Notes: a model not told the origin generated them from the sequence alone. Positions 49,810 to 63,119 are shown, counted from the stretch's first letter. The stretch is DNA of 64,000 nt from Ischnura elegans (GCF_921293095.1 NC_060251.1:62513585-62577584); one strand, 5' to 3'. Program-made: numbers and translations.

Positions 49810-51063
49810 ACGAATGGAGGCGAGGGCAAACGAGTAATTGGGCGAAGATCAATTTGATTTCAGAAAGGGGAAGTCAACTCGTGATGCACTAGCAATAATG
49901 AGGTCCCTCGTGGAGAGGAACCTAGAATACGACCAGGACGTATATGCGTGTTTCGTGGATTTTGAAAAAGCGTTTGATAGGGTGAACTGGGTAAAGTTAA
50001 TGGATGTTCTCAAGAGAATAGGTGTAGATTGGAGGGATAGACGACTGATTCGTAATCTGTATATGGCCCAGACTGCGCAAGTGAGGGTAGCGTACGGAGA
50101 ATCCGGGTGGGCAAGCATTGGCCGAGGTGTGAGGCAAGGCTGTCCTCTATCGCAGCTGCTCTTTAACGTGTACGCTGAAGAGATGGTAAGGGAAGCATAG
50201 GATGAGTTAGAAGCTGGAATAAAAGTGGGAGGAATGATGTTCAAATCAGTGAGATTCGCGGATGATCAGGCGCTGATTAGCCAGTCAGCAAGGGGGCTTC
50301 AGGCTCTAGTGGATGCGTTATACGAGCGTTGCGAGGAATATGGGATGAGGATTAATCACAAGAAAACTAAGGTAATGCGGTTTTGTAAAGCATCACGAGC
50401 GAGGAATGTGAGACTTAAGATAAAGGTGGGTGGTGAAAAACTTGAGCAGGTTGAGCAATTCAACTATTTAGGCATTACGTTAGAGGAAAATGGATGCAGT
50501 AGTAAGGACATCAGGAAGAGAATTGCATTAGCGAAGGAGGCGTTCATGAACAGGAAGGAGCTTCTAAGAGGATCGTTATGTAAGAGCTTAAAGAAAAGGT
50601 TAGTGAAGAGTTTGATCTGGAGTGAGTGATCTGGAGATCTCTACGGTACGGAAACGTGGACACTGAGGAAAGAAGACGAGAGAAGATTGGAGGCATTCGA
50701 GATGTGGGTATGGAGAAGAATGGAGAGGGTGAAATGGACGGAGAGGAAAAGGAACGACGAAGTGCTGGATATGGTTGGCGAGGAGAGGCAGCTTTTAGAT
50801 AAGATACGGAGGAGACAGAAGGTATGGATGGAGTTAGTGCTTAGTGGTGAGGGGATGTTGAAAATGGTGCTAGAGGGTAGAATGTTAGGGAAACGAGGGA
50901 GGGGAAGGAGAAGAATAGGATTTTTAGATAGATTGAAAGATAGTAGGCCTTACTGTGAGTTAAAGAAGGCAGTGCTGGAAGGAAAGGGAGGCTCCCAGAT
51001 CACTTCTTGCGTACTTCATGGAAACCTACCTTAATCGGTAGAATACTATAATAATAATAATAT
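49810..51063 (+). mobile_element. Non-LTR retrotransposon L3, 5'-truncated, decayed
   Basis: It begins inside the RT, at a region that reads RMEARANE then LGEDQFDFRKG, and ends after the coding part with ATAATAATAATATT at 51046-51061. Other scraps of the family are at 3.7, 52.0 and 61.4 kb. The clade is left open; RT motifs resemble the endonuclease-RT elements often annotated in arthropods. Confidence 0.85.
49813..51032 (+). pseudogene. LINE L3 reverse transcriptase with in-frame stops
   Basis: The frame holds FGFRKGKSTRD-like sequence, YACFVDFEKAFDRVNW (catalytic Asp), GVRQGCPLSQLLFNVYAEEM, VRFADDQAL (catalytic Asp pair), NHKKTKVM, QFNYLGITLEENG and the C-terminal tail TETWTLRKEDERRLEAFEMW through GKRGRGRRR. 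All pieces stay in one frame, broken by stops at about 49834, 50198 and 50627, and by a short duplication of TGATCTGGAG near 50620. It is 5'-truncated: endonuclease and N-terminal RT are missing. The three open pieces are one dead ORF, not separate genes. Confidence 0.88.
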
Positions 51064-52007
51064 TAAATGTGACTCCAAATGCCATACGGATAGCCTGCTA
51101 TTGTTCCTATAGAAACCTCAGACCTAAAATTTTGTGTCCCAAAATTTAAGCCGTTCCTATCTCTTAATCTAAGGTGTCATGGTCTTATGAAGGACCCACC
51201 CAACATAGTTAGGCCATTCAGATTTTTTGGTGTCAGATTCTCCTATCACCGTTTTATTCGTGCTGCGCGCAAGGAATGACACTGGGCAAGGGAGGGCATG
51301 GTTCCCGTCGCGGGCGGCGGAGGTGTGAAGATGAAATGATGCCGTATGGAACCAAAACCTTGGTACATGCTGTGATTTTAGGAAACTTCGCCTAAGTTTA
51401 ATTTTTATTGATAAAGTTATTAAAAAACCATGCTTGAATCTCATTCATTAATTACTCAATCCCATTACCTCTTCATTTTTGTCCCAGAAATAATCTCTTC
51501 GTTCGCCAAAACAATGGAAATATATCGTTTGCCAAACTAATCGAAAAAAATTACCCCTAGATAATTTCCCTCTGCCAAACACGTCCGTAAATGGCCTGCA
51601 GGATAATATATACAGATGCAGATGATAGTTGTATATGATAGTAGATGTATCGATAGTTGAATCCTACCTTGCATTTGAACAACGCTTGCTATCATCAATT
51701 TCGGAAGTCGACGACCGAAAAGTCCAATTTGCTCCTGTTTTAATGAGCTCTTCTCCATTCTATTAAATAAAAATCCCAAATGTTGTGCCCTTTCTGGAAT
51801 GATCCTACATAATTCGTCGGTCGGGGAAGTGACTGTGTTTCTAAGGTATTTCAAAATTTTAATTCTAATTCACCCTTTAATGTCTTCACACCTATTTTGT
51901 AAAGGACTTTGCCTCGCGATTTCAATGTAATGATGAGTTTGAGGTATTTTTCTTTGAAAAAGTTTTTAAATAAGTGTATACAACTATTATTTTCTCCATT
52001 TAATCTA
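51064..52007. other. No gene recognised
   Basis: AT-rich with a GC-richer patch 51270-51330. The minus frames 51169-51444 and 51537-51854 have no family features. Confidence 0.45.
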
Positions 52008-52312
52008 TACGGAGAGAAAAAGCAACGATGAAGTGCTGGACTTGGTAGATGAGGAAAGGCAGCTTCTAGATGAGATACGTAGGAGACATAAGTTATGGAT
52101 GGAACGAGTAGTTAGCGGTGAGAGGATGTTGAAAACAGTGTTAGAGGGTAGAATGCTAGGTAAACGAGGGAGAGGAAGGATGAGGTTGGGATTTTCGTAT
52201 ATAATGAAAGGGAAAAGGCCTTATTGCGAATTGTAGTGGGAAGTACATTGAAGAAGGGGAGGCTGCCAGAATACTTCTTTAGTATTCCATGGAAAATACT
52301 TTAATAAATAGC
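52008..52312 (+). pseudogene. LINE L3 fragment, C-terminal tail and 3' end
   Basis: Open 52033-52236: DLVDEERQLLDEIRRRHKLW, MLGKRGRGRMR and KRPYCEL align with residues near the end of the 50-kb copy. The 3' stretch GGGGAGGCTGCCAGAATACTT also aligns. 5' truncation is at about 52008. Confidence 0.85.
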
Positions 52313-53547
52313 CAATCTGTTCTCGCACTTAATAACAAGTTATCTCAAATTTATTCTTAATTGAAAAATTGTTAAAGAAAATAGAGAGATTTTAAGTGTC
52401 ATGCTCAATTCCGGGTAATCGGGCTACATTAAACAACACGGCGCACAGTGGTTCAAAATCGGTCGAAAGTCATTTTTTCAAAATTTTGGAGGAATTTTTG
52501 AAAGTACTATTCGTATTCCACACTATATGATCTATAATATAGGTTAGTACTACGACTATTTCGTGGCTCATTGTAGTTTGTAGAGCTGGACAAACATGAG
52601 TCCTCCGGAATAAAAACGCCTGACGCGTAAAATCACTCATTTTTAGAGAAGTTCACCCTCATAAAAAAAAAAGGTTTCAGATAATTTATGATCATTAAAA
52701 AAATACAGAGCATAAATTGGTACCTTTGCGTAGAAATACTGGTGATTTGTTTTTAATTTCCATAGTTTTCTAGTCGGAAATGAAAATGTTTAAACTTAAT
52801 GCTATTTTACTTGAATTTTATACAAAAATATATACTCCGCGGCATGTTTACAAAGAAAAGAAAAAAGAAAATAACATTTATTTCGTATTGCTGAGGATCA
52901 TTACAAAGCTCAAAAAAGATACTTAAGATTTAGAGTGTTGCATCAAAGGAGTTAATGTGTGAAGCGGATCGCTAATTGCTAAGAGCAAAAAAACCTCCCA
53001 TTATAGAGCTCAATGAAAAATTGCAAGGTTACCAAACACCCATTGACTTCCAATCAGGGTCTTCCTCGTGGTATGTTATGAGTTTTTTGCATCACATTTT
53101 GCTGCCAATTATTGCAGGCTGTATTGGTAAAAGCGCAAATGTATTTGATATCTCCCTATAGAGGTATAGATTGTGATCAATCGTTGGAAATTCGAAGAAT
53201 CGATATTCCGAGAATTCCGATTCCAAGAAATTCCGATATCTTATAAGCGTATTTTTCTTATGTTTCTTCTCTAATATTCCGCCAACTTAAGCTAATGGCA
53301 TGTTTCTCCTCTGTAAAAAAATTGGACGTCTCATAAATTGCCTCGAGAAAAATTTTATCGGGATCGGGACCCGGGATCTTTGACGTGAATTTTTAGTTAG
53401 TTGTAAATTAAGCTAATGCAAATGACTTTTTCTGATGCTAGGACACTTCGAGCATACGATTCACGCTCTCATGTCAGTTATGGTGTGTTGGTGGTGGTTT
53501 TTGGGCCTTCACGATTCGCATTATTTCCTTGCTTTAAATAGATATAA
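52313..53547. other. No gene recognised
   Basis: AT-rich; 53162-53210 is an inverted copy of 37505-37560 (TATAGATTGTGATCAATCGT), so a dispersed repeat is present. Confidence 0.45.
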
Positions 53548-53735
53548 ATAGATGGCAGCGAGGTAAGATCGCCTGCCAAAACAGAGGTCACAACTGGGCA
53601 GGTTGCTCCTACCATTGTAGAGCATGGTAGTTGGTACACGTACTGTTGTTACCTTGTTGAAAACCCCGATGTAAAAGATCAAATTTGAGCTGTTTTCGGT
53701 GCTATGGTAATAAATTAAAAATATATAAAGATAAA
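53548..53735 (+). mobile_element. tRNA-derived SINE, family S1, copy 3 (diverged)
   Basis: GGCAGCGAGGTAAGATCGCC, GTAGAGCATGGTAGTTGGTA and AACCCCGATGTAAAAGATCA follow the order of the copy at 14810, with an A-rich end. Confidence 0.6.
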
Positions 53736-54529
53736 ATAAATAGGCATTCGGAAATGTAATTTTCCCCCATATTATAGCATCATTATAGCTCTTGGGAAAA
53801 TTTTCGGTCCTTCGTTTTAACCTCCAAAATTTTGTGATAATTTGAGAAACAAAACGATTTTTTCCCAAAATGATTCGAAATGTGTTGGGTATTTCGATAG
53901 TAATTTTTAAGTATATGTTTATGTATCATACATATATTTTCCTGAAATTAGCTGAGTAAACTATTTTGAAATAGCAAATGATATTCATTCTAACAAGTTA
54001 ATTTCTTTCTAAATAGCTATTACATTTGCCTACGTTCCAGCACTGTTGTACGTTATAATAGTATTTTGTAGATATTGCATTCGAGACATGTATAAGTTCG
54101 TAAGTATTATGAAAATGGCTTAACGAGATAAATATACGTATATGAGTCTATAATACAGATCTCATTGATGATAATTTTATTTTCATGTTAATTATCAAAA
54201 GTGTCTATCGGAAGCTCTTTTATATAGTCGCTTTTTTTACTCATAAAGTTAATTGAAAAATAGCAACATGACCAACGCAACTAATTAGTTATTTTAGTGG
54301 CGACTTCTACTGGACTAAATTAAATGAATACAAGAGTTTATCGCTATATTTTTTTATGCAGAATGCGTTGAAAGCGTACTCCTCGTGTAACGAAAAACCT
54401 AAAAGTGAATAATCTTGAAAATTCCGAGCTTACCGAACTAAATACAAAGGAGCGGGAATTCACGTGCGTAAATAGTGTACGAAATTGATTTTAGTTGAAC
54501 ATTTATCGGGTTCCATTCCATCCTAGATA

Positions 54530-54950
54530 GATTCAGGGTAGGATTTGAAGGGGGGTGACCACTGACCAGGGTCATGATCCACCCCCTACATTTCATCAAA
54601 TTTTTAAAATTTGTATTACTTTAATAGTTTTTGTATCATTGTAGAGAGTAAAGTGATAATGGGTAAAGTTTGGCTACAAGTCCCAAACGTGAAGTTTGAG
54701 TTGTATTTATCACAGAGAGTAGCACTCCCTACGGTAAAAAAAAACTAAATTATATTGTAGAATAAAATGTCTAAAATTGTTCTTAAGAAAAAAATGAAAT
54801 TTTACGCTCCAAAATGCATTAAAAATGGGTATTTAATAAACTTTTTCACGGGAGAACGGGTTGGAAAAGTATTCTATACTACCCGGACCCAGGACATGAC
54901 TCCCTCCAAATTTGATGCTGATCCCTCCCCTAGTTAGGTTCATAGTGATT
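54530..54950 (-). mobile_element. hAT-type MITE family H2, copy 2 (inverted)
   Basis: GATTCAGGGTAGGATTTGAA at one end and AAATTTGATGCTGATCCCTC at the other resemble 7520-7839 in reverse, sharing GTCCCAAACGTGA and ACTCCCTACGGTA. Exact ends uncertain. Confidence 0.55.
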
Positions 54951-54959
54951 TGGGTTAGA

Positions 54960-56055
54960 TAAGTCCATACGTTTCAAATGCTGACTCTTATGTCACCTCT
55001 AGCTGATGACTAATGAAATTGACCGACGTACTGTCCTGTAAGACATTTAAGTCGAACAATTATTCCGTCGGTTGGCACTAATTAGTGGAGTCAACTGTAA
55101 AACTTCAGCATGGAACCAATTCCATCCAGTAATGGACTCGCAGGAAGCATTCATCAGCTCCATTCATACATTTTCCTCAAGTTATCGATTACGGAAGCGG
55201 TTGTTTGGAATAACAATAAGTTAAATAAAGAGTTGAATTAAAAAAAATACAAAAAACTCAATGATTTCAAACGATGGCTAACATATGTTCGGCAAAATGC
55301 GACTACTAATTATGATGAAGCTTTGATGACGCGCATAGTTAAAAGTTCCGAATAGCTGAATAGTTTCGAATGACTCCACCACTTTAATAAATCCCGCTCT
55401 AACGGTGCCTTTTCGCGACGAATTAAACATTTGAAATTTAAGCCATCATTTTTAAATTTTCAGGACACGGAGAATAGGCCATTCAAAATTTGCTTGTTTA
55501 TGTTTTGTTTATTACCTCATATTTTCTCAAAGGTATAATTTTAATGTTTGGGATATATGCAGTTGTTGAATAATTTTGCCATATGTGCCCTGAAATTTTC
55601 AAAGTGATAAAGTACTTTTTAAACGAGTAATTTGTAGAGAATAAAGGCAAAAAATAATCGCTTTAACGTTGAGTTTGGGGAAAATTAGACTCATAACTTA
55701 TATTTTCCTCCACTTTTTCAATACAATGTCACAATTTCATGAAGTTTCGACTCCAAAAATAAACATATATATACTAAAATCTGCAAATTTTGGTTCTTTA
55801 TAGTTGAATTTTTCGTTGCCATTACTTACTTTATGAATTAAAAACTGCATAATTGTGGCGTGATGAGACACAAAAGATACACCTTGACTAAAAAAACACC
55901 TTAAAATATATCGACACAACTACTGGAACGGTTTCTGCGATTGCTTGCCAAAGTATTTCAGAATCTAATTATCATCTCCCTCATGGAGAACCTGTTTATG
56001 TGCTGTAATGAGCTTTTCCTCATTAACTTACTTGTATATTTGAATTTAAAACGTA
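54960..56055. other. No gene recognised
   Basis: AT-rich; only short frames. Confidence 0.5.
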
Positions 56056-56057
56056 GC

Positions 56058-56301
56058 AGTGACGTAATTAGGAATATGATTTGGGGGGGATGAGGAGGGT
56101 TAGTGGGGCTTTATGAAAATTTTTGAATAATAACATGCCTGAAAATATATTTAAAATCATTTTTGTTCTTAAAATTTAACTTTAATCAGATATTTATTAT
56201 ATATGAAATCCAGAGAAGATTTTTAAATATTTTTTTTTATTTCTCTAAGGCTTTGGGGGGGATACATCCCCTTATCCTCCCCCCCATAGTTACTCCACTG
56301 A
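56058..56301 (+). mobile_element. hAT-like MITE
   Basis: CAGTGACGTAATTAGG at the left, a G run, then a C run and CATAGTTACTCCACTG at the right form an imperfect inverted repeat. Target duplication not seen. Confidence 0.6.
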
Positions 56302-56305
56302 TATG

Positions 56306-58420
56306 CAGTATTGCATAGCGTTTTCATTAAAAAATAGAGGTCCAATCGCCGCTATTACTCCTCGAGCATTACGGTTAAGGAGACTCATGTTTACACCTTA
56401 TCCCGAGATAATATGCCCCCTCAGTTGAGCAAATGACTGTTTAAACCGTTGTCATTCCATTCACGAGTGCATTTTTTGTCGTCCCTCACGGTTCATGATC
56501 GTTTGCTCCCGTAGAAAAAACTCCGCTGTCATTTCGTCGCTTGCTTTTTTTACTGCGCGCATGTCAACTGTTAATCGGTCGCTGCATCGCTCCAGCGGTT
56601 GACCCGAAAGGTTGCAACACAGGGAGAGGGTCAAGGTCTCCTCCACTCGAGACAGCGGATCAACACGCGTGCGCGGCCTTGTTATATTCTCCCGGCATCC
56701 CGCTCCGTATCTTGACTTAAGTGGGCGGTGGCCTTCGGAGACTTGAACGCCCGTTACAAGACGCGCAGCATCATAGATAGCCCACGGTGCAATATGGAAA
56801 TGATGATGTGGGTGAACTCTACCATCAACAGAGTAACGTATACGCCCATACGCCTACCTTGGGCCTCTGGTCCCAGCATATCGTAGCAACTCAGACGACG
56901 CGCAGTTTTTTTTGGTGTAGGTTGCTAAGTTGTAGAGTGAATGTTATTTACGCGTAAATTTCAAAATATAACCTTCTCATATAACATCTAGTACCACGAT
57001 CCTAGGCACTATTGCCATGGGAAATCTGGAACCCGGATAACGTAGTGATTTGCGCAGTAGCCCCAGGCCCGTGCTGGACCCCTTCTAAGGGCGGTGGACG
57101 GCCATAGCCAGAGGGCGCCAGCACTATGCTGGGGGAGGATTACCGGGTTGGGGGCATGGAATATAACAAATAAATTTTGAAATTTTAAACTTTTCCCTCT
57201 TGAAATCGAATTGAATCTTACCAGATTGAATCATATCAATGTTAATTATTGTTTTCTTTACTCAAGACGGTGTCAATTATGTTGTTAAATGAGACATCAT
57301 TGAAATTAAGTTAACTTCTCAGTGTTGGTATTCCGACTGTAAATTTGTTAGTTTCGGAACAGGAAAAAAAGAGAACAGGAGAACAGCGCCAAATATTTCC
57401 ATGCTGGAGGGCGCACCGGGATACGTCCCGGCGGCCCAGCACGGGCCTGGGTAGCCCGGAAAGCCAAAGGTCTGTGATTCGACTCCCGATCAAGGGGAAT
57501 TTTTGCTCATTCCAATTCATGTATCACCTTCTCACTTTAGTGACGGCTTTCGGGCGTTCCTCCAAGTAGTTTGTCCGAAGCAGGGATGGCAAGTGAAACA
57601 AAACTAAAATGTTTCTTTCGACCTGAAGGGAAACGAAAATACGAGCCTGAGGTTTAATTTTGACCCGGGTCGAACCTTTACTCCCGGGAACGAAACAAAA
57701 TTAATCGAAACCCTGCTACTCACAGTTAGGTTTTGATCCCAAAAGTTGAATGGAGGGAAAAAAGAGGAAATAGTTTAGACCCATTTCAGGACAGAATGTG
57801 GAAAGATCGTAAAATTGATAAATAGTGATAAAATTATGAAAATCTGATAACGAGCTAACCTCGCCATTACGCGATTTGGCATCATTCAGTTTGGAAAGTT
57901 CATGACGAACTATACTCGTTTCAGCGCAAGGAGATAATGTTTTTATATTGCTTTGGCACATTACTGACATGCATACTTACGGAATGTTTTGAATAAATGG
58001 GACAGCCGTTTAATTGGGGCAAAATGTTCCAGTGCCGAAGACCTTCGCCTCCAACGGAAGCGTTTCCCTCTTCATGCGATGCATCCTTTGTCCTCGTCCG
58101 CTTGATTTCCTTCCGTCCGACTTCAGCGACGTTCGAAAGGAACTAAATACTTCGCGCAGTTGGCTGAAATCGATAAAAGCAGGACAAAAACCTCAAAAAT
58201 GTTTTTTTTAGTACGAAATTCAAAAATTTGCACAGCTGTGGTCATTAGATTAGTGCATTTTAATTTTTGTTGCCATTAAATTACTACAAAAGGTGTGGCA
58301 GTAGTTGTAACATGCTGAAGTTTTTGGGAACATGGTGGAATATTTTCGAAATTTTTGCAAATTTGAGGCCAAAAAATTTGTTTAAAAAAAGCCTATGAAA
58401 AACTTATGGCGTCAATACAT
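56306..58420. other. GC-richer patches, no gene supported
   Basis: 56410-56800 and 57040-57150 are GC-rich. The minus frame 56461-56646 (61 codons) is not family-like. GAAAGCCAAAGGTCTGTGATTCGACTCCC at 57456-57484 contains a B-box-like motif, so a SINE head is possible. The 57.05-57.15 kb and 57.4-57.46 kb segments share inverse CCCAGGCCCGTGCTGG / CCAGCACGGGCCTGG, an inverted pair about 380 bp apart. Confidence 0.4.
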
Positions 58421-58428
58421 GAACTAAT

Positions 58429-58802
58429 TTATTGGCAACAACTGTGCAAAGTGTCGAACTCCGTTCTCAAAAAATTCAGTTTTGAATTTTTGTCCAGCTT
58501 GTCAGCCCACTGTGGGTCGGTTAGACTGCAGGCTGAAAAATAGCTGACTGAAGTTGTCAGTTTGTGTAATAGTGGTGCAATTATGGCGGTAAGTAAAAAT
58601 TCAGGGCATGAATTAATTAAACCGTCCACATGATGGCTTCCACGTAGTCTGTAAGTTTTGGAGCATGGGGACAACATAGAGGAGGCCCAATTACATATAC
58701 AAGAGAAGACTCATTTCTATTGCCACTTTGGTCGCAATTGAATCGGTTTTCAAAAATGTCCGCAGCGCGGTGATAAGCGCGATGCGATCCACTTTTTTCC
58801 AA
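58429..58802 (-). pseudogene. Possible decayed transposase fragment
   Basis: On the minus strand ENRFNCDQSGNRNESS is followed by PPLCCPHAPKLTDYVEAIMW and then, in another frame, LINSCPEFLLTAIIAPLLHK. A short FNxDQSG motif of this kind occurs in some DDE transposases of DNA elements. A diverged inverted copy of part of it lies at 58935-59010. The match is short and I hold it loosely. Confidence 0.3.
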
Positions 58803-58999
58803 TACTTTGCGTTACAATCTTTGTAATTGCGAGGAATAGAATTGAATAGTTATGAATTTGATAAATCACGTCATCATGAATGTAAATTTCGGTTGACACC
58901 CCTAATTATACATTATTTCCCCGAATATTTCTGAAAGCCGATTAAAATGCCACCGAAGTGGCAATGGAAATCAACCTTCAATGGTTTGGAAATGGGCCT

Positions 59000-61421
59000 A
59001 CTCTACGCATACCTATGGTACATGGAGGTCTGAAATGGACTAAATTTCCCTGTGGCTAGGCTCCGCGATTCGCATTTTGCTTGGTCTTCAGAAGGTCGTG
59101 TGTCCTCCTTCCAAAAAAACTTGGGCCCTCCTATCAGTCACAAAGATATTTGAGATGAACTCTAGTGGAAAATAGGGTAAATATAGTTTAACTTATTATT
59201 ACTTGAGTAAAATATAAAAGTGGTAGACAAAGCTCGGGGACACAATCTCTCTATTTTCTGCCTCGTTTGATGAGTGGATTACCGACGAGCGAGGCAAAAT
59301 AGAAGGATTTTTATGGATGTCGATAATGCCCTCTCCTTTTTCGAACCTTACCACTCCATTACAAGAAAAAGATTGCCGTGCACATCTTTCGTAAGTGTTA
59401 TCCTTACGTGTTCATTATTCCATTCTCATTCATCTTGATTCACACTTCCCGTCTAGTTTTTTTTCCAGAATATCATTTACCCGCCCTCGCCATGCGATAT
59501 CATTTTAAGTAACCTTGAGATATTTCTCAATATTTTTTCACCCCGTTCCTCCATCCCTTCGTCACAGTCACCTTTTAACAACGAAGCATTATCAGTTCCT
59601 TCATCTTTACTGTTATATTTCCCTACAGTATTCTTATCAATTTTAGCCCGAAATCTTTTATGTCCAGAATATCAGTAGGTTTTCGCAGGTTTTTCATGCC
59701 CCCTTCTTGTCTGGGCGTTTTTCCAACACGGACGAAAGTCAATATCCATTGGTCTTTCCCAAGTTTGCGCACGTCTTTTTACACTTGGTAAATGCAATTT
59801 GTTCACTTCGAATTTTGATTCTTAAAACCGTGCTTCTATGTCTCTTTCGTCACAATTGACTGCATTTAATTTCATGTGCAACTTGACAATGCGTTAACCT
59901 GCAAATATTAAATGTATGACGAGGGTTTCGATGGAAGATGGGACTTTCTAGTCTCGATCTCGCCCAATAAAGTCGAATTACTATTATTAATATTGCGCGC
60001 CTCCTCTTTTCTCTATTCTACTGAACCCATCCAATTTTAAGATTTAATTGCTTATGATTTTTCTTTCTCCCGTACTGTAGTGTACGCATTTGAGAGAGAA
60101 ATAAAAATAGTATCAACAAAATGACGTTCATAATGAATCGGTTTGACGAATAAATTGATTTAAATTAGTGTACAAATATTTCATGACAATAATATTAATC
60201 AACTTATTTGTACAGCAAATTCCTTAAGAACGTAATAAATGGGGTTTGTAACTAATTCAGTCCTTAATTTCTAAAATTTTAAGCGCAGGAACGCAAACCA
60301 ACACATTTAATCCACACAATTTACATATAAGTGTATTGGAAGCAAAGGGGTACAAGTAATTTCTTTTTTCTACACAAAGTTAGGCATAGAAATTAGATAA
60401 AGAAAACAAACTACTTAGATCAATTAAATGTTTAGAAGTGCATTTGATTCTCCACTCGATGATAGCACGGAACAGAGAGTCAAGAGACTCAATCGTATCC
60501 CTTATCAACCAATTTTTGTATATTTCTTCGAAGAATTAACTTCATCTTACTCTGTTTCGAAAGAAAATACCCCTCTTGCATAAGCTTCTCCCTAAAACTT
60601 CCGATTTTTTTTACATTTCGATATAAAATTTACATTGAGGAATCATGTTGTACCAAATATTAAAAAATTTGACACGACCCAATTTTCCCTGAGAGATACG
60701 GGAACCCCACCCAAGCGTAAATTAATCACTGACGTAATTTATGTAGTTATACGATAGATAGACTGACACAGCTCTTTCCCACACTTTCAAGGACTGGTTA
60801 TTGTAACAGACCATAAGGTTTTATCACTACCTTGATTAATCACCACACTTCTGTGTATGAACGAATGGAAGACGTTAATAAACGTTAAGATACATTTCCT
60901 CTTTGTCGGTGCTCTCTCCTCAGAGAGGTCGTAAGAATCTGTCACCTAAATCACGCTTGATTACAAGATCACTTTATAGGGTGAAGAGATAAAAGGCATT
61001 AAAAAAAGAAATAATGTGGACATTATTTTCATTCGGAAATAGAAGTCTGATGTGACATCTCACATCGTAGCTATTTGCAATGCGGAAAACAGCTATGTTT
61101 CTAGTGTTTGCGTGGTGAATCAATATTTTAGAGATGCACGTTGATTTTTTCTTCAAATTATTACCCACATTTAATGGCGAGTGTCACTTTAGAGTTCCTA
61201 AGACAATACTCCATCAAGTGACCTCTAAATTCAGAGTGCCTTACCCTCAGGCGTAAGCAGGCGTAAGCCATATAAGTCGGAGCGATCCAATGCCATTACG
61301 TCAATGGTAAGCAGGACTGAACTTGTATTATCATAATTTAGTTCAAGGTACTTACTTTCACATACCCCTATGAGAATCCATCATTCAATAATAGATATTC
61401 AGATTTTTTCTCTCGGCATCG
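59000..61421. other. No gene; LINE-like 3' end near 59.95 kb
   Basis: CCCAATAAAGTCGAATTACT followed by ATTATTAATATT (59965-59995) looks like a non-LTR 3' end with a poly(A) signal; its body was not recognised. The rest is AT-rich. Confidence 0.4.
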
Positions 61422-61605
61422 AAGAGCATTGGCGAAGGATGCGTTAATGAATAGGAAAGACCTGATGAGAGTATCGTTGAGTGAGGTCATAAAGGTTAGC
61501 ATACAGTAGGATTTGGAGCGTGGTGCTCCGTGGCAAGGAAGCATCGATGCTGATGGATGAGGACGAGAAAAGACTAGAGGCCTACGAGATATGGTTTGGT
61601 ACGAA
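61422..61605 (+). pseudogene. LINE L3 fragment, scrambled
   Basis: GCATTGGCGAAGGATGCGTT, ATGAATAGGAAAGACCT and GACGAGAAAAGACTAGAGGC align with 50526-50700. Frames are broken and both ends are missing. Confidence 0.75.
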
Positions 61606-61721
61606 GAGAATTGCCTACGCAAAGGATCACCTCGCGTGAGAAATGGAGGCACTACTATACTACTTGAATTTTCAATATTTTGTTTTCTTTAATGGAGCAA
61701 AGTAACTGTGTTTTTATATTT

Positions 61722-61772
61722 CGGGGGGGGGGGGGGGGGTCCGGAAATATCCCCTCGCTACGTTACTGCAAA
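61722..61772 (+). repeat. Poly-G run and MITE end
   Basis: A run of 18 Gs precedes ATCCCCTCGCTACGTTACTG, the kind of end seen on several hAT-like MITEs here. Confidence 0.5.
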
Positions 61773-62326
61773 GGAGAAATTCATTATTAGGACAAAGCTA
61801 ATAAGAGTAAGAATAAGCTAACACATAACAATATCAAACAATGTCAAATAACACTTTTATCGATTTTTTTCTCTCAAAATTTCTAAGATATACATTCTTA
61901 ACCAAAACAAAAAATAATAAAATGTAAATAATAACTTGTAATAAAAAAACACACAGAGTAATATTTCACTTCCAAAAAAAAGTTGTGGAAAGTGCGTTCC
62001 GGCACTACTAATTTTGCCATGACGTCACTGCAGAAGACTAATCTGGGTGAATAAAATAACTTCGGCCATTAGCTATCCAATAGAAGCTACGGATTTTTTT
62101 CAGGCGTTTCATCAAATTTACTTACGGATTTTGAGTGATAAATTTCAAGGTCCTTGATTAAGAAACACGCCAAAAGTACGCCGATACGCTATTGGTTGAG
62201 ATATTTCGAGGTCTATTTGGTCGGTGCCCATAGAAGTATTGCATTCTATTACAGCTAAATTATAAATACATACTTGTCTTTGTTAATGATGTGACCGTCG
62301 AGTATGCTTTTCTCTCGCATCAGTTT

Positions 62327-62973
62327 AATAGGGTGGTTTCCTATTATTTTTTTATTGCCTAAATCGAAAGATTATTACTCCTGGAGAACGCATTTCACGC
62401 TTTTAGAATTTTAAATGACGATATCTATTTTTCGCGATAAAATTAAAAGTGAAAATTTTCAAGCGCGCGAAAACGCGACGGGTAAGTATGAATGCAGGGA
62501 AAACTCCCTGTGACGTCGTTCTGGTTCCCGCTGCCGCAAGTGGTGCGAGGCTATGAGCGCTGATACGACGTTGGATGCTAGCAGGTAGCAGAGTACCATG
62601 CTAGCTGGTAGCGCTTGGCTTAAATAAGGATTATTCAAACGAAGAAAACTTTCCGACCTTAGGCAGTTTTAATAGGTGATTAATAAGATATGTTTCCCTG
62701 AGCTCTGTGCCTCATGCATGCATTGGTAACCTCAGATGATGTAAAACTCCTATCTACTCGTACAGAAACTAGGTCCCTGTGTCGTCACGTGGAGTGGCAT
62801 CGCATGGGCGCCACTCTGGCCTTTTTCAAATGCAGTTAAAATTGACCATTACCATTCGTCTAAACTGGATTAATAAAACCAAGTAATTTGTACATTATGA
62901 ATACACTAATGGTGGGTAACGAATCACAATCAATGCCTTTCGTTTTTTTTTTGATGAAGGAAACTACCCTATT
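62327..62973 (+). mobile_element. 660-bp TIR element, copy 5
   Basis: AATAGGGTGGTTTCC to GGAAACTACCCTATT, 647 bp, full length, same orientation as copies 1 and 4. The CRE-like motif is TGTCGTCACGTGG here. Confidence 0.85.
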
Positions 62974-63119
62974 GCTTATTTAGAGCACATGAAACCCATC
63001 ACATTAGTGCCGAAGCAAAATTTAACCATCTTACACTCCTTCCTCTGCACTCAAAGAGGGAAAATGAGCGAGAATTACCAAGTGTAAAGTACTCTTAGGA
63101 CAAGTAACCCCAGTGGCGG

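Noticed and set aside
49849..50244. 131-codon minus frame
   Set aside because: Antisense shadow of the L3 reverse transcriptase.
56461..56646. 61-codon minus frame in a GC-rich patch
   Set aside because: No motif, no splice-supported continuation found.
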